This document shows, in pieces, positions 10,580 through 18,386 of a stretch of 41,537 bases of DNA (position 1 is the first letter of the stretch; each line of letters begins with the position of its first letter). The stretch comes from Streptosporangiaceae bacterium (GTDB taxonomy: Bacteria > Actinomycetota > Actinomycetes > Streptosporangiales > Streptosporangiaceae): contig JAOPYH010000396.1 of the NCBI GenBank assembly GCA_025964715.1, positions 1 through 41,537 on the forward strand. Direction: 5' to 3'. The translations under genes and the position numbers were made by a program. A model generated the notes under the pieces. That model searched no databases. It was not told where the DNA came from and saw nothing but the letters and a program-made list of their open reading frames with translations.

Positions 10580-12235
10580 ATGGCGACCAACAAGGACCTC
10601 GCGGAGGCGTGGCTCGCGCAGGACCCCGACCCGCGGACCCGCGATGAGCTCCGCGCGATCCTGGACGCGGGTGACGAGGCCGCCCTGGCCGGCCGCTTCG
10701 GCCGGAAGCTCGAGTTCGGCACCGCCGGCCTGCGCGGAGAGCTGGGCGCCGGGCCCAACCGGATGAACCGGGTGACGGTCATGCGTGCCGCAGCCGGGCT
10801 GGCCGCCCGTCTGCTGCGAGGCGGGACCGATCCGGCCGCCGCCTCCGTCGTGATCGGCTACGACGCCAGGCACGGGTCCGCGCGGTTCGCCGAGGACACC
10901 GCCGCCGTCCTCACCGGAGCGGGCCTCACCGTCTCACTGATGCCCCGCCCCCTTCCCACGCCGGTGCTGGCCTTCGCGGTCCGGCGGCTGGGCGCCGACG
11001 CCGGGGTGATGGTGACCGCCAGCCACAACCCGCCCCGGGACAACGGCTACAAGGTCTACTGGGGGGACGGCGCCCAGATCGTCCCGCCGCTCGACGAGGA
11101 GATCTCCGCGGCGATCGACGTGGTCGGCCCGGTGGACCGGCTGCCGCTCGGCAAGGACTGGACACTGCTCGACGACGACATCGTCGAGGACTACCTCGAC
11201 GCGCTGGCCGGGCTGCCGCTGGGCGAGGCCCGGGAGGTGTCGGTCGCCTACACGCCCCTGCACGGGGTGGGCCGCGACGTGCTGCTGCGGGCGTTCGAGC
11301 GGGCCGGATTCCCGACCCCCGCCGTCGTGGCCGAGCAGGGCGATCCCGACCCGGACTTCCCGACGGTCTCCTTCCCCAACCCGGAGGAACCGGGGGCGAT
11401 GGACCTCGCCCTGGCCCTGGGGCGCTCGACCGGCGCCGACCTGGTGGTGGCCAACGACCCGGACGCCGACCGCTGTGCGGTGGGGGTCAGCGGGCCCGAC
11501 GGCCTGCGGATGCTCACCGGGGACGAGGTGGGCGCGCTGCTCGCCGAGCACGTGCTGCGCCACACCGCCGGCGCGGACCGGCTCCTCGTCACCACGATCG
11601 TGTCCTCCTCGCTGCTGGGCAAGATCGCTGAGGAGCACGGGGTCCGTTTCGCCGAGTCCCTCACCGGCTTCAAATGGATCATCAAGGCCGGGGCCCGCGA
11701 AGATCGCCTGGTGTTCGGCTATGAGGAGGCCCTCGGTTACAGCGTCGGCGGCCAGGACGGGCCTCCGGTGCACGACAAGGACGGCATCGGCGCGGCTCTC
11801 ACGGTCGCCGCGCTGGCCGCGGAGGCCAGGTGCGGTGGCCGCACCCTCCTGGACCTGCTGGACGACCAGGCTCGCCGCTATGGCCTGCACGCCACCGCCC
11901 AGTTGTCCCTCCGGATGGACGACCCCGGCCGCATCGCCGCCGCCATGGGCCGGCTGCGCGAATCCACGCCGGCCGCCCTTGGCGGCCGCACGGTCGAGGT
12001 GGTGGAGGATCTCGCCCGGGGGATCGACGGGCTGCCGCCCGCCGAGGGGCTGCGGCTCCGGCTGGCCGGCGGCGCCCGGGTCGTCGTGCGCCCCTCTGGC
12101 ACCGAACCGAAGCTGAAGTGCTACCTCGAGGTCGTCGTGCCCGTCGCGGGCACCGTCGCGGCGGCCCGTACGGCCGCGGCCGCGGACCTGTCGGGCGTAC
12201 GGGCTGAGCTCGGCGAGGTGCTCGCGCAGGCCTGA
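10580..12235 (+). CDS. PGM2-like phosphomutase (candidate phosphopentomutase)
   Basis: 551 residues from ATG 10580, preceded by AGGGGGAC; a GTG at 10541 overlapping the punA stop is less likely. It is an alpha-D-phosphohexomutase superfamily member: FGTAGLRGELGAG near residue 47, catalytic phosphoserine loop VTASHNPP (Ser148), magnesium loop DPDADR (about 293), sugar loop FGYEEALGYSVGG (about 380), and phosphate loop RPSGTEPKLK. The GTAGLRGE start and length are those of the PGM2/YhxB subgroup. Annotation as phosphomannomutase (pmmB) is common, but human PGM2 prefers pentose phosphates. Placement after punA suggests conversion of ribose- and deoxyribose-1-phosphate to the 5-phosphates. No deoB-type mutase is present in the window. 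Confidence 0.9.
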   Translation: MATNKDLAEAWLAQDPDPRTRDELRAILDAGDEAALAGRFGRKLEFGTAGLRGELGAGPNRMNRVTVMRAAAGLAARLLRGGTDPAAASVVIGYDARHGSARFAEDTAAVLTGAGLTVSLMPRPLPTPVLAFAVRRLGADAGVMVTASHNPPRDNGYKVYWGDGAQIVPPLDEEISAAIDVVGPVDRLPLGKDWTLLDDDIVEDYLDALAGLPLGEAREVSVAYTPLHGVGRDVLLRAFERAGFPTPAVVAEQGDPDPDFPTVSFPNPEEPGAMDLALALGRSTGADLVVANDPDADRCAVGVSGPDGLRMLTGDEVGALLAEHVLRHTAGADRLLVTTIVSSSLLGKIAEEHGVRFAESLTGFKWIIKAGAREDRLVFGYEEALGYSVGGQDGPPVHDKDGIGAALTVAALAAEARCGGRTLLDLLDDQARRYGLHATAQLSLRMDDPGRIAAAMGRLRESTPAALGGRTVEVVEDLARGIDGLPPAEGLRLRLAGGARVVVRPSGTEPKLKCYLEVVVPVAGTVAAARTAAAADLSGVRAELGEVLAQA

Positions 12236-12247
12236 GCCGCCGCGGCA

Positions 12248-12267
12248 CGGGCCCGGGAACCGGCCCG
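12248..12267. terminator. Hairpin between convergent genes
   Basis: CGGGCC and GGCCCG arms of six bases flank an eight-base loop, lying between the convergent stops of the phosphomutase and the DUF5313-like gene. There is no T-run. Many actinobacterial terminators lack one, but the stem is short. Confidence 0.35.
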
Positions 12268-12279
12268 GCCGTCGTCACA

Positions 12280-12612
12280 TCAGCCCTGGGGCTCGCGCTC
12301 CTGCGGGACGGGCAGGCCATGCTGGCGCAGGCGCGACCTTCGGAGGTCACCGGCGCTCACGGCTACCACGAACGTGCTTGCGATCAGCGCGAGCGCGCAC
12401 ACGGACACCCGCAGCCACCACTGGCCGGGAAGCAGGGCCAGCAGCAGGCAGAACGGGATCATGACGCCGAGGTGGCGGGTCACTATGCGACCACGCCACC
12501 CCACGTCGGTCAGGTCGTGCCCGACCCAGCCCCGGTTCTCCTCGGGCAGCCGTAGTCCGATGGCATAGCGGATGCGCCGGGACACTCCCGGATCACCCGG
12601 CAGACGGGCCAT
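12280..12612 (-). CDS. DUF5313-like small membrane protein
   Basis: 110 residues from ATG 12612. The N-terminal part, VSRRIRYAIGLRLPEENRGWV then GHDLT, resembles DUF5313 proteins, whose usual pattern is RYALG-LPER--WV-HD-T. Two membrane segments follow (HLGVMIPFCLLLALLP and WWLRVSVCALALIASTFVVAV), then a basic cytoplasmic tail with DLRRSRLRQHGLP. The function of this family is unknown. It starts ten bases after the stop of the upstream TPM-like gene and is probably cotranscribed with it, which suggests an envelope role. Confidence 0.7.
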   Translation of the reverse strand: MARLPGDPGVSRRIRYAIGLRLPEENRGWVGHDLTDVGWRGRIVTRHLGVMIPFCLLLALLPGQWWLRVSVCALALIASTFVVAVSAGDLRRSRLRQHGLPVPQEREPQG

Positions 12613-12622
12613 GACCGGGGCC

Positions 12623-13987
12623 TCAGAAGTCGCCGCCGCCTCCGCCGAAGTCGCCGCCGCCGAAGTCCCAGCCGCCGCCGACGTCGCCGCCGTCCCCGCC
12701 GAACAGGTCGCCGCCCCCGCCGCCTTCACCGAAGCCGCCCCCGAAGCCGCCGAAGCCGCCACCGAAGCCGCCACCGAAGCCGCCTCCGAGCATCGAGCCC
12801 ATCGCGGTGCCGATGAGAATGGGGCCGAGCATGTCCATGCCGCCGTAGCCGGCGTAGTAGCCACCGGCGTAGGGCGCGTAGGCCGGGCCGGCCTCCCAGT
12901 ACGGCCTGCGTCCGCCGCCGACCGGGACCATGCGCATGTCCGGGGCCATGCCGTTCAGCACTGCCTGTGCGTCCGCGGCGCAGGCCGGCACCGAGCGCGG
13001 CGCCGCGCCCGGCGGGGCCCACGGGATGTCCTGCACCGAGGGGCCGTGCTGGGGGTTGAAGAAGCACGGTGCCCGCCGCTCGGGCACCGGTTGACCGGCG
13101 AGCCTGGCCCGTACGGCCGTCATGTAGTAACGGCCGTCCTCGAGGGCCGTCGCGACATCGCGCATGTCCTCCGGCCGCTGGGCCCTTTCGACAGCGGTCT
13201 TGGCCCGGTCATAGGAGTCGAGCGCGCGGGTGTAGTCGTCGCGGGTGTCGGCCGCCAGGGCCGGATCGGTGACGTTGAGGTCGAGCCGGGCGATGTCCTC
13301 GCCGAGCGAGGTGACGTCTTCCTGGACGCCCCCCTTGAGTTCGGCCATCTCCGCCGCCTCGCGGACCCGGCGCCGCTTCTGACCGACGGCCACGAGTCCG
13401 ACCACGCCCACCACGGCGAGCACGAGGACGCCCAGGCCGATCAGCATGGTGGTCCGGCCCGAAGCGGCCTTGCCGGCGGCTTTGGCGTCGGCGAGCTGGG
13501 CGAACTTGACGATCCGCGCGGGGAGGTCGCGGGTGCCCGCGGTCTGCGCGATGAGCTGGTTGATCTCCTTGGCGGAGAGATCCTTGGAGAGGGCGACCAT
13601 CTTGCCGTCGGCCGTCACGCCGACGTAGGTGTCGCCCTTGCCCACCCGCTGCCGTACGGCATTGAGCATCTTGCCGAGGTCCCGCTGGTTCAGCCCGGCC
13701 TTGGTGACCACGACCCGGATGTCGGTGTGCTTGGCGTTCTCTAGCGCCTTGACGACCTCTGGCCGTGCCTGGGCAGGGAGGGCCGCAGGTGCCTCAGAGG
13801 ACACGTACAGCTTCGATCTGCTCAGGCCATTGGCGATCTCGGAGGGGTTGTCCGCATGGGCCGGCGACCCGAACCCGAACAGCAGCATCCCTACGAACGC
13901 CAGCAGAGCCGGCAGCGCGAGACGACGGACCGCTGGGAACAGACGCCGCGTCCGACGGTCGCGCGGGGTGGTTGGTGCGTAGCTCAT
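12623..13987 (-). CDS. Secreted/membrane TPM-like domain protein with Gly/Phe-rich cytoplasmic tail
   Basis: 454 residues. An N-terminal signal peptide (LALPALLAFVGMLLFGFGSPAHA, about 23-45) leads to an extracytoplasmic TPM-like domain (about 50-165) with LYVSSEAPAALP and DIRVVVTKAGLNQRDLGKML. A membrane segment (about 178-199) and a basic QKRRRVREAAEMAEL stop-transfer put the remainder in the cytoplasm: a charged helical region, then CFFNPQHGPSVQDIPWAPPG, which I recognise as conserved in unnamed actinobacterial homologues. The last 75 residues or so are almost only Gly, Phe and Asp. A strong AAAGGAGG lies upstream of ATG 13987. The biochemical role is unknown. Confidence 0.78.
   Translation of the reverse strand: MSYAPTTPRDRRTRRLFPAVRRLALPALLAFVGMLLFGFGSPAHADNPSEIANGLSRSKLYVSSEAPAALPAQARPEVVKALENAKHTDIRVVVTKAGLNQRDLGKMLNAVRQRVGKGDTYVGVTADGKMVALSKDLSAKEINQLIAQTAGTRDLPARIVKFAQLADAKAAGKAASGRTTMLIGLGVLVLAVVGVVGLVAVGQKRRRVREAAEMAELKGGVQEDVTSLGEDIARLDLNVTDPALAADTRDDYTRALDSYDRAKTAVERAQRPEDMRDVATALEDGRYYMTAVRARLAGQPVPERRAPCFFNPQHGPSVQDIPWAPPGAAPRSVPACAADAQAVLNGMAPDMRMVPVGGGRRPYWEAGPAYAPYAGGYYAGYGGMDMLGPILIGTAMGSMLGGGFGGGFGGGFGGFGGGFGEGGGGGDLFGGDGGDVGGGWDFGGGDFGGGGGDF
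12729..12790 (-). repeat. Short tandem repeats encoding the GGFGGG tail
   Basis: Near-perfect 12-base units of the form GAAGCCGCCACC (plus strand) repeat several times inside the coding region, specifying GGGFGGGFGG on the minus strand. The repeats stay in frame. The surrounding 12626-12728 is also glycine-codon-rich but less regular. Confidence 0.7.
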
Positions 13988-14013
13988 GCCTTAAGTCTGC
14001 CTCCTTTGTAGGG

Positions 14014-14040
14014 AGACGAACCGAAGCCACACCGAGTTCC
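14014..14040 (-). promoter_or_regulatory. ECF (SigE-like) promoter candidate for the TPM-like gene
   Basis: On the minus strand GGAAC (14040-14036) and CGTCT (14018-14014) are separated by 17 bases, resembling the GAAC/CGTC promoters of cell-envelope stress ECF sigma factors such as Streptomyces SigE. Transcription would start close to the AAAGGAGG at 14007-14000, leaving a very short leader; that is the weak point. Confidence 0.35.
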
Positions 14041-14053
14041 ATCCCGGTAAGGG

Positions 14054-14070
14054 GCGAAAATCGATTTCGC
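14054..14070. repeat. Inverted repeat GCGAAA-N5-TTTCGC
   Basis: Six-base arms with a five-base spacer, 14 bases upstream (minus strand) of the GGAAC box. It is AT-rich relative to its surroundings, in the position expected of an activator or repressor site. It could equally be the end of the hairpin region after the upstream gene. Confidence 0.35.
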
Positions 14071-14100
14071 AGGTGATTGAGCCGTTCGAGCGGAGTCCGA

Positions 14101-14820
14101 TCAGCCCAACGCGTCATCCGAGCGGTTGCGCCTGCGCCACCAGAAGAAGCCGCCGGCCGCGACGATGACCACCACGGCCGCCGCCCCGCCGATCAGCGGA
14201 AGGCTGGAGCCGCCACTCTTCTGCTGGGGCGCGTTCGCCTGCCGCTGCGCCTGGACGGGTGGTGCTGACGCGTCCGCGGGGGCCTCGGCGGGAGCGGTGC
14301 TGCCGTGCGGGTGCTGGTCGCCGGCCGTGCGGTTGCCGGCCGCGGTCCGCGGCACGCCGTTGGTCAGGCGCACGAACGACACCAGCGCGGCGGCCGGGTC
14401 CGCGTGGTGGGCCTTCTCGGCACCGGCCAGCGCCGAGCGCAGCTGGGCGGCCGGGAGCACGTTCGAGGACGCCTTGAGAGCGCTCCCGTTCAGCACCGCG
14501 AACGTTCCCTTGCGCTTGACGATCCCGTAGAGCCGAGTGGGGGTCATCGAGGAGCCGGGGGGCAGCACCGCGACGTAGACCGGCTTCTTGGCGGTCTTGA
14601 GCTGACCGCGCAGCCGGTCCTTGGCCGCGTCGTCGGCGAACAGCTTGGCCGCGGAGTCGACGTAGACGCCCCCATCGTTGATCGCTTCAGCGACCAGCTC
14701 GGGGTCCGGTGCGGTGGCAACGGCGTAGGAGGCCGGGGCCGCGACGAACTGGGCCGCGAGCACAGCCGGGACGAATGTGACGACAAGGGCCGCCAGGGCC
14801 GGGAGGGTTCGGCGTTCCAT
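14101..14820 (-). CDS. Second TPM-like envelope protein
   Basis: 239 residues from ATG 14820 (a GTG at 14829 adds three). It has a signal peptide (about 4-33, ending SYAVA), an extracytoplasmic domain with GGVYVDSAAKLFADD and KPVYVAVLPPG, a low-complexity Ala/Pro/Gln linker (about 165-205), and one C-terminal membrane segment (LPLIGGAAAVVVIVAAGGFFWW) followed by RRRNRSDDALG. So it is a type I membrane protein with nearly everything outside the cell. The YVDSAAKLFA region matches YVSSEAPAALP of the downstream protein, so the two share a domain by eye. Function unknown. Confidence 0.72.
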   Translation of the reverse strand: MERRTLPALAALVVTFVPAVLAAQFVAAPASYAVATAPDPELVAEAINDGGVYVDSAAKLFADDAAKDRLRGQLKTAKKPVYVAVLPPGSSMTPTRLYGIVKRKGTFAVLNGSALKASSNVLPAAQLRSALAGAEKAHHADPAAALVSFVRLTNGVPRTAAGNRTAGDQHPHGSTAPAEAPADASAPPVQAQRQANAPQQKSGGSSLPLIGGAAAVVVIVAAGGFFWWRRRNRSDDALG

Positions 14821-14829
14821 AGGCCGCAC

Positions 14830-14850
14830 ACTCTAGCCCTGAAGCAGGGC
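14830..14850 (-). promoter_or_regulatory. -10 element TAGAGT with adjoining inverted repeat
   Basis: On the minus strand GCCCTG-CTT-CAGGGC (14850-14836) runs straight into TAGAGT (14835-14830), nine bases before ATG 14820. The hairpin would fill the -10/-35 spacer, a usual operator position. I see no convincing -35. Confidence 0.35.
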
Positions 14851-14891
14851 GGGCTCGGGAGATAGGCCGATTTTCCCCCGGAGACCGCCCT

Positions 14892-14908
14892 GCCGCCGGG
14901 GTGGCGGC
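14892..14908 (-). terminator. Hairpin after the carboxylase alpha gene
   Basis: GCCGCC and GGCGGC arms with a five-base loop, 28 bases past the accA stop on the minus strand, without a T-run. Possible intrinsic-like terminator separating accA from the TPM-like gene. Confidence 0.4.
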
Positions 14909-14935
14909 GACGGCCGTCGCTCCCCGAAGCCGCGG

Positions 14936-16684
14936 CTAGTCCTTGATCTCGCAGATCGCCACGCCGCTGCCGACGGTCTGGCCGACCTCCGCGGACAGCC
15001 CCGTGACCGTGCCGGCCTTGTGGGCGGCGAGGGGCTGCTCCATCTTCATGGCCTCCAGGACCACGATGGTGTCCCCGGCCGCGACGGCCGTGCCCTCAGC
15101 GGCCACGATCTTGACGATGGTGCCCTGCATGGGGCTCACCAGCGAGTCGCCGCTGACCGCCGCTCCTGCGCTCCCGCCGCGGCCCCTCCCCCTCCGGGGT
15201 CCGGGACCCTGCGCGGCCGGTGCCGCACCGGCTCCGAGGCCGGCCGGGAGCACCACCTCGATCCGCTTGCCCCCGACCTCGACGGTGACGCGCTCCCGCT
15301 CGCCGGGCTCCTCGGTCGCGGGCCCTCCGTCGTAGGGGGGGATCGTGTTGTCGAACTCGGTCTCGATCCACCGGGTGTGCACCGAGAACGGCTCGCCGAT
15401 GAAGGCGGGGTCCTCCAGCACGGCCCGGTGGAAGGGCAGCACGGTGGGCATCCCGTCGATCACGAACTCCGCCAGGGCCCGCCGTGACCGCTCGATCGCC
15501 TGCTGCCGGGTGGCCCCGGTGACGATGAGCTTGCCGATCAGCGAGTCGAAGGCCTGCGGCACCGTCATGCCCGCGGCGTAGCCGGCGTCCAGCCGTACGC
15601 CCGGGCCGGAGGGCGCCTCCCACGCGGTCACCGTGCCCGGCGCGGGCAGGAAGTTGCGTCCCGCGTCCTCGGCGTTGACGCGGAACTCGATGGAGTGGCC
15701 GCGCAGCGGGGGGTCGTCGTAGCCGAGCTCCTCGCCGTCGGCGATCCGGAACATCTCACGGACGAGGTCGATTCCGGAGACCTCCTCGGTCACCGGGTGC
15801 TCCACCTGGAGCCGCGTGTTGACCTCCAGGAAGGAGATCGTGCCGTCCTGGCCGACGAGGAACTCACAGGTCCCGGCGCCGACATAGCCGGCCTCCTTGA
15901 GGATCGCCTTGGAACTGCGGTGGAGCAGGTCGAGCTGTTCCTCGCTCAGAAAGGGCGCCGGGGCCTCCTCGACCAGTTTCTGGTGCCGTCTCTGCAGAGA
16001 GCAGTCCCGCGTGGAGATCACCGCGACGGCTCCGTGCTGGTCGGCCAGGCACTGGGTCTCGACATGGCGCGGCCGGTCGAGGTAGCGCTCGACGAAGCAC
16101 TCGCCGCGGCCGAACGCCCCGACGGCCTCGCGCACCGCCGATTCGTACTGCTCGGGGATCTCCTCGAGCGTGCGCGCGACCTTGAGGCCGCGGCCACCAC
16201 CGCCGAACGCCGCCTTGATCGCGATGGGCAGGCCGTGCTCGCGGGCGAACGCCACGACCTCGTCGGCGTCCGCGACCGGGTCGGCCGTGCCGGCGACCAG
16301 CGGGGCGCCCACCTTCTGGGCGATGTGCCGTGCCTGCACCTTGTCACCGAGCGCGGTGATGGCGGCCGGCGGCGGCCCGATCCAGGTCAGTCCGGCCTCG
16401 GTGACCGCGGCGGCGAAGTCCGCGTTCTCGGCCAGGAACCCATAGCCGGGGTGCACGGCGTCCGCGCCGGACTCATGCGCGATCTTGAGGAGCTTGTCGA
16501 TGTCGAGATAGGTCTCGGCCGCTGTGCGGCCCCCCAGCGCGTAGGCCTCGTCCGCGATGCGGACGTGCAACGCGTCGAGGTCGGGCTCCGCGTACACCGC
16601 GACGCCGGCGAGGCCGGCGTCTTTGCAGGCGCGGGCGATACGAACCGCGATCTCACCACGGTTGGCGATCAGGACCTTGCGCAC
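14936..16684 (-). CDS. accA: Acyl-CoA carboxylase alpha subunit (biotin carboxylase plus BCCP)
   Basis: 582 residues, the length of the fused AccA3-type subunit. The biotin carboxylase part (1-450) begins [20 protein letters not shown], has the glycine-rich ATP loop [11 protein letters not shown] (about 165) and the catalytic [15 protein letters not shown] (about 290). After a Gly/Ala/Arg-rich linker (about 475-510) comes the biotinyl domain with EAMKMEQPL; Lys547 would carry biotin. It carboxylates biotin for acetyl- or propionyl-CoA carboxylase complexes. The beta and epsilon genes are at 39065-37244, about 20 kb away on the same strand. GTG 16684 follows AGGAGGAG. Confidence 0.95.
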   Translation of the reverse strand: MRKVLIANRGEIAVRIARACKDAGLAGVAVYAEPDLDALHVRIADEAYALGGRTAAETYLDIDKLLKIAHESGADAVHPGYGFLAENADFAAAVTEAGLTWIGPPPAAITALGDKVQARHIAQKVGAPLVAGTADPVADADEVVAFAREHGLPIAIKAAFGGGGRGLKVARTLEEIPEQYESAVREAVGAFGRGECFVERYLDRPRHVETQCLADQHGAVAVISTRDCSLQRRHQKLVEEAPAPFLSEEQLDLLHRSSKAILKEAGYVGAGTCEFLVGQDGTISFLEVNTRLQVEHPVTEEVSGIDLVREMFRIADGEELGYDDPPLRGHSIEFRVNAEDAGRNFLPAPGTVTAWEAPSGPGVRLDAGYAAGMTVPQAFDSLIGKLIVTGATRQQAIERSRRALAEFVIDGMPTVLPFHRAVLEDPAFIGEPFSVHTRWIETEFDNTIPPYDGGPATEEPGERERVTVEVGGKRIEVVLPAGLGAGAAPAAQGPGPRRGRGRGGSAGAAVSGDSLVSPMQGTIVKIVAAEGTAVAAGDTIVVLEAMKMEQPLAAHKAGTVTGLSAEVGQTVGSGVAICEIKD

Positions 16685-16690
16685 GGGCGA

Positions 16691-16718
16691 CTCCTCCTAT
16701 GACTCCGCACGAAGTCTA
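16691..16718 (-). promoter_or_regulatory. accA -10 element and Shine-Dalgarno
   Basis: TAGACT (16718-16713, minus strand) fits TANNNT and is followed by AGGAGGAG (16698-16691) six bases before GTG 16684, giving a leader of about 22 bases. No recognisable -35 is seen. Confidence 0.4.
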
Positions 16719-16782
16719 GGCAACCGCGCGGGTGGGCTTGGTAAGCGCCTCCCTAGCCGGGGCCGTGTCCGTGTGCGTCCAT

Positions 16783-16812
16783 GCCGGATGGATCCCGCGG
16801 GATCCATCCGGC
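16783..16812. promoter_or_regulatory. Perfect 30-bp palindrome in divergent promoter region
   Basis: Fifteen-base arms, GCCGGATGGATCCCG and its exact complement, meet without a spacer. It lies between accA (minus) and the SPFH gene (plus), 61 bases before the SPFH start. Perfect symmetry over three helical turns suits a dimeric or tetrameric repressor; in RNA it would be a very stable hairpin in the SPFH leader. Bases outside 16783-16812 do not match. Confidence 0.7.
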
Positions 16813-16873
16813 CGTCCCCGCCGTCTCACCCGTACGTCCCGCTTCGGGGATCGATCCGCCGAAAGGATTCTTC

Positions 16874-17887
16874 ATGGCCAGACCGCCGAAACCGGCCGCA
16901 CTGAGGGTCAAGCCGGGTGGCAAGGGTCTCATCGCGGCGATCATCCTTATGCTGGTCGTGGGCCTGCCCGGAGTGAGCGCCCTGATGGGCGGCTTCCAGC
17001 GCACCGGCGGCGGCGAGGTGGCGGTCGTGCGCAACGGAGGCTTCTTCGACAACAACCGGATCAGGCAGGTCATCGACCCGGGTTCCGGACGCACCTGGAT
17101 CGGGTTGTACTCCAAGACCCACAAGTACCCGGCGCAGCAACGGTTCTACACGATCACGTCCGAGCAGAAGCGCGGCGACACCGCCGGCGTCGACGTGGTG
17201 ACGGTGCCGAGCAGTGACGGCGTCAACATGGGTATCGAGGGGACGTTGTACTTCAGCCTCAACCTCGACCACGCGGCGCTGCGGAGGTTCGATGACAAGT
17301 TCGGCACCCGTAAGTTCCGTGACGCCGGCGGAAGGCCCTACTTCGCCTGGGAGGGTGACGACGGATGGTCGGCGTTCCTGAACCAGATCGTCCGCCCGGT
17401 GATCGACAACGATCTCCGCGGGCAGGTCAACAGCTTCCGCTGTGCCGAATTGGTCTCCTCGTGCGCCCTCGTCCAGAACGCCTCGGCCCCCGCGCCGGCG
17501 AAGCCGGGCTCGGGGTTGCAGGCGCAGAGCAACAACGCCAACATCGCCAAGGTCCAGAACGCGATCAACACCAGCCTGGCCGCCGATCTCGAGTCGACGC
17601 TCGGCGGCAGGTTCGTGACCGACATCCACTTCAACCTGGTGCGGGTCACGCTCCCGGGTCGGGTGCAGGACGCGGTCGACCGGGCGCAGGCCGCGTTCGC
17701 GCAGGTCAGCGAGGCTCAGGCCAAGGTCGCGTCGGCGCGTGCGGAGGCCGCGGCCAACAAGGCGCGCCAGGACGGCTACAACAAGTGCCCGACCTGCGCG
17801 GAGATCGAGAAGCTTAAGGCGCTGCCACAGGGCATCACGGTCTACGCCCCGGGAAACCCCGGGGGCGTCGCCGTCCCCGGGCGCTGA
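16874..17887 (+). CDS. SPFH/band-7 domain membrane protein
   Basis: 337 residues from ATG 16874, preceded by GAAAGGA. A basic tail and one membrane helix (about 16-38, LIAAIILMLVVGLPGVSALM) are followed by a band-7 domain (about 45-210) and a long Ala/Gln/Glu-rich coiled-coil segment, AFAQVSEAQAKVASARAEAA, typical of stomatin/flotillin relatives. By the positive-inside rule the SPFH domain is outside the membrane, as in HflK/HflC. The end carries NKCPTCAEIEKLKALPQGITVY, a CxxC pair, with two more cysteines at about 200-208. Function unproven; such proteins scaffold membrane complexes. Probably cotranscribed with the next gene, 33 bases on. Confidence 0.85.
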   Translation: MARPPKPAALRVKPGGKGLIAAIILMLVVGLPGVSALMGGFQRTGGGEVAVVRNGGFFDNNRIRQVIDPGSGRTWIGLYSKTHKYPAQQRFYTITSEQKRGDTAGVDVVTVPSSDGVNMGIEGTLYFSLNLDHAALRRFDDKFGTRKFRDAGGRPYFAWEGDDGWSAFLNQIVRPVIDNDLRGQVNSFRCAELVSSCALVQNASAPAPAKPGSGLQAQSNNANIAKVQNAINTSLAADLESTLGGRFVTDIHFNLVRVTLPGRVQDAVDRAQAAFAQVSEAQAKVASARAEAAANKARQDGYNKCPTCAEIEKLKALPQGITVYAPGNPGGVAVPGR

Positions 17888-17920
17888 CGGGGTCCCTGGC
17901 GGCCGGATCGGAGGTGGCCC

Positions 17921-18244
17921 GTGAGTGCTCTCATCCTGCTGGCGGCGCTGTTGCTGCTCTGCCTGCTCGTGGTCCTGCTGATGCGGGCGTTCTGGGGCGA
18001 GCCCGAGGCGGGACGGCCCGCCCTCGAGGAGGCCGCGCGGTGGGAGACGCACACCGAGGTCGGGGACGGCAACACCACCGTGGCCGTACGGCGGGTGGCG
18101 CGGACGCGCTCGGGCCCGGTCGAGCTGGGTCGTCAGGTGATCGCGACGATCCCAGACGGAGATCCGGAGTGGGAGGCCGAGTACCACCGGGCGATGGCGC
18201 AGGCCCGTTCCCGCGTGGCGACTCTGGAGATCGAGTCCGACTGA
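17921..18244 (+). CDS. Small single-span membrane protein of unknown function
   Basis: 107 residues from GTG 17921, with GGAGGTGG upstream. One strong membrane segment (about 3-22, ALILLAALLLLCLLVVLLM) is followed by a soluble, charged region with HTEVGDGNTTVAVRRVARTR and a C-terminal acidic helix (WEAEYHRAMAQARSRVATLEIESD). I do not recognise a named family. It follows the SPFH gene closely, so it may be an accessory of that protein. The rest is probably cytoplasmic, judged from RAFWGEPEAGR after the helix. Confidence 0.65.
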   Translation: MSALILLAALLLLCLLVVLLMRAFWGEPEAGRPALEEAARWETHTEVGDGNTTVAVRRVARTRSGPVELGRQVIATIPDGDPEWEAEYHRAMAQARSRVATLEIESD

Positions 18245-18271
18245 GGAGCCATGACCGGAGATCCGGGCCGG

Positions 18272-18292
18272 TGGCCGCATGCGGTCAGTTTT
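18272..18292 (+). terminator. Rho-independent terminator after the SPFH pair
   Basis: Six base pairs (one G-U) from 18272-18277 with 18282-18287 around a CATG loop, containing the perfect palindrome CCGCATGCGG, followed directly by GTTTTCC. It lies 28 bases past the small membrane protein stop. Confidence 0.45.
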
Positions 18293-18339
18293 CCGTGCCG
18301 CGAATGGGGCGAAGCGGCTCCTGATGCGTCATACGGGTC

Positions 18340-18368
18340 TGGAAACCCCACTGACCGGTCCCTAAGCT
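18340..18368 (+). promoter_or_regulatory. Promoter candidate for the WXG100 gene
   Basis: TGGAAA (four of six matches to TTGACA) and TAAGCT (TANNNT) are 17 bases apart. Transcription would begin near 18375, leaving a leader of about 70 bases that holds AAGGA at 18431-18435. Confidence 0.4.
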
Positions 18369-18370
18369 TG

Positions 18371-18386
18371 GCGCCGATGTCGGCGC
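18371..18386. promoter_or_regulatory. Operator-like inverted repeat GCGCCGA-TG-TCGGCGC
   Basis: Perfect seven-base arms with a two-base spacer, starting two bases after the TAGCT-like -10 (TAAGCT) of the WXG100 promoter candidate and covering the expected transcription start, as a repressor site would. Confidence 0.4.

Noticed and set aside
12623..12800. Regular short repeats suggesting a CRISPR array
   Set aside because: Units of 12 bases without spacers, in frame and encoding a glycine-rich tail.
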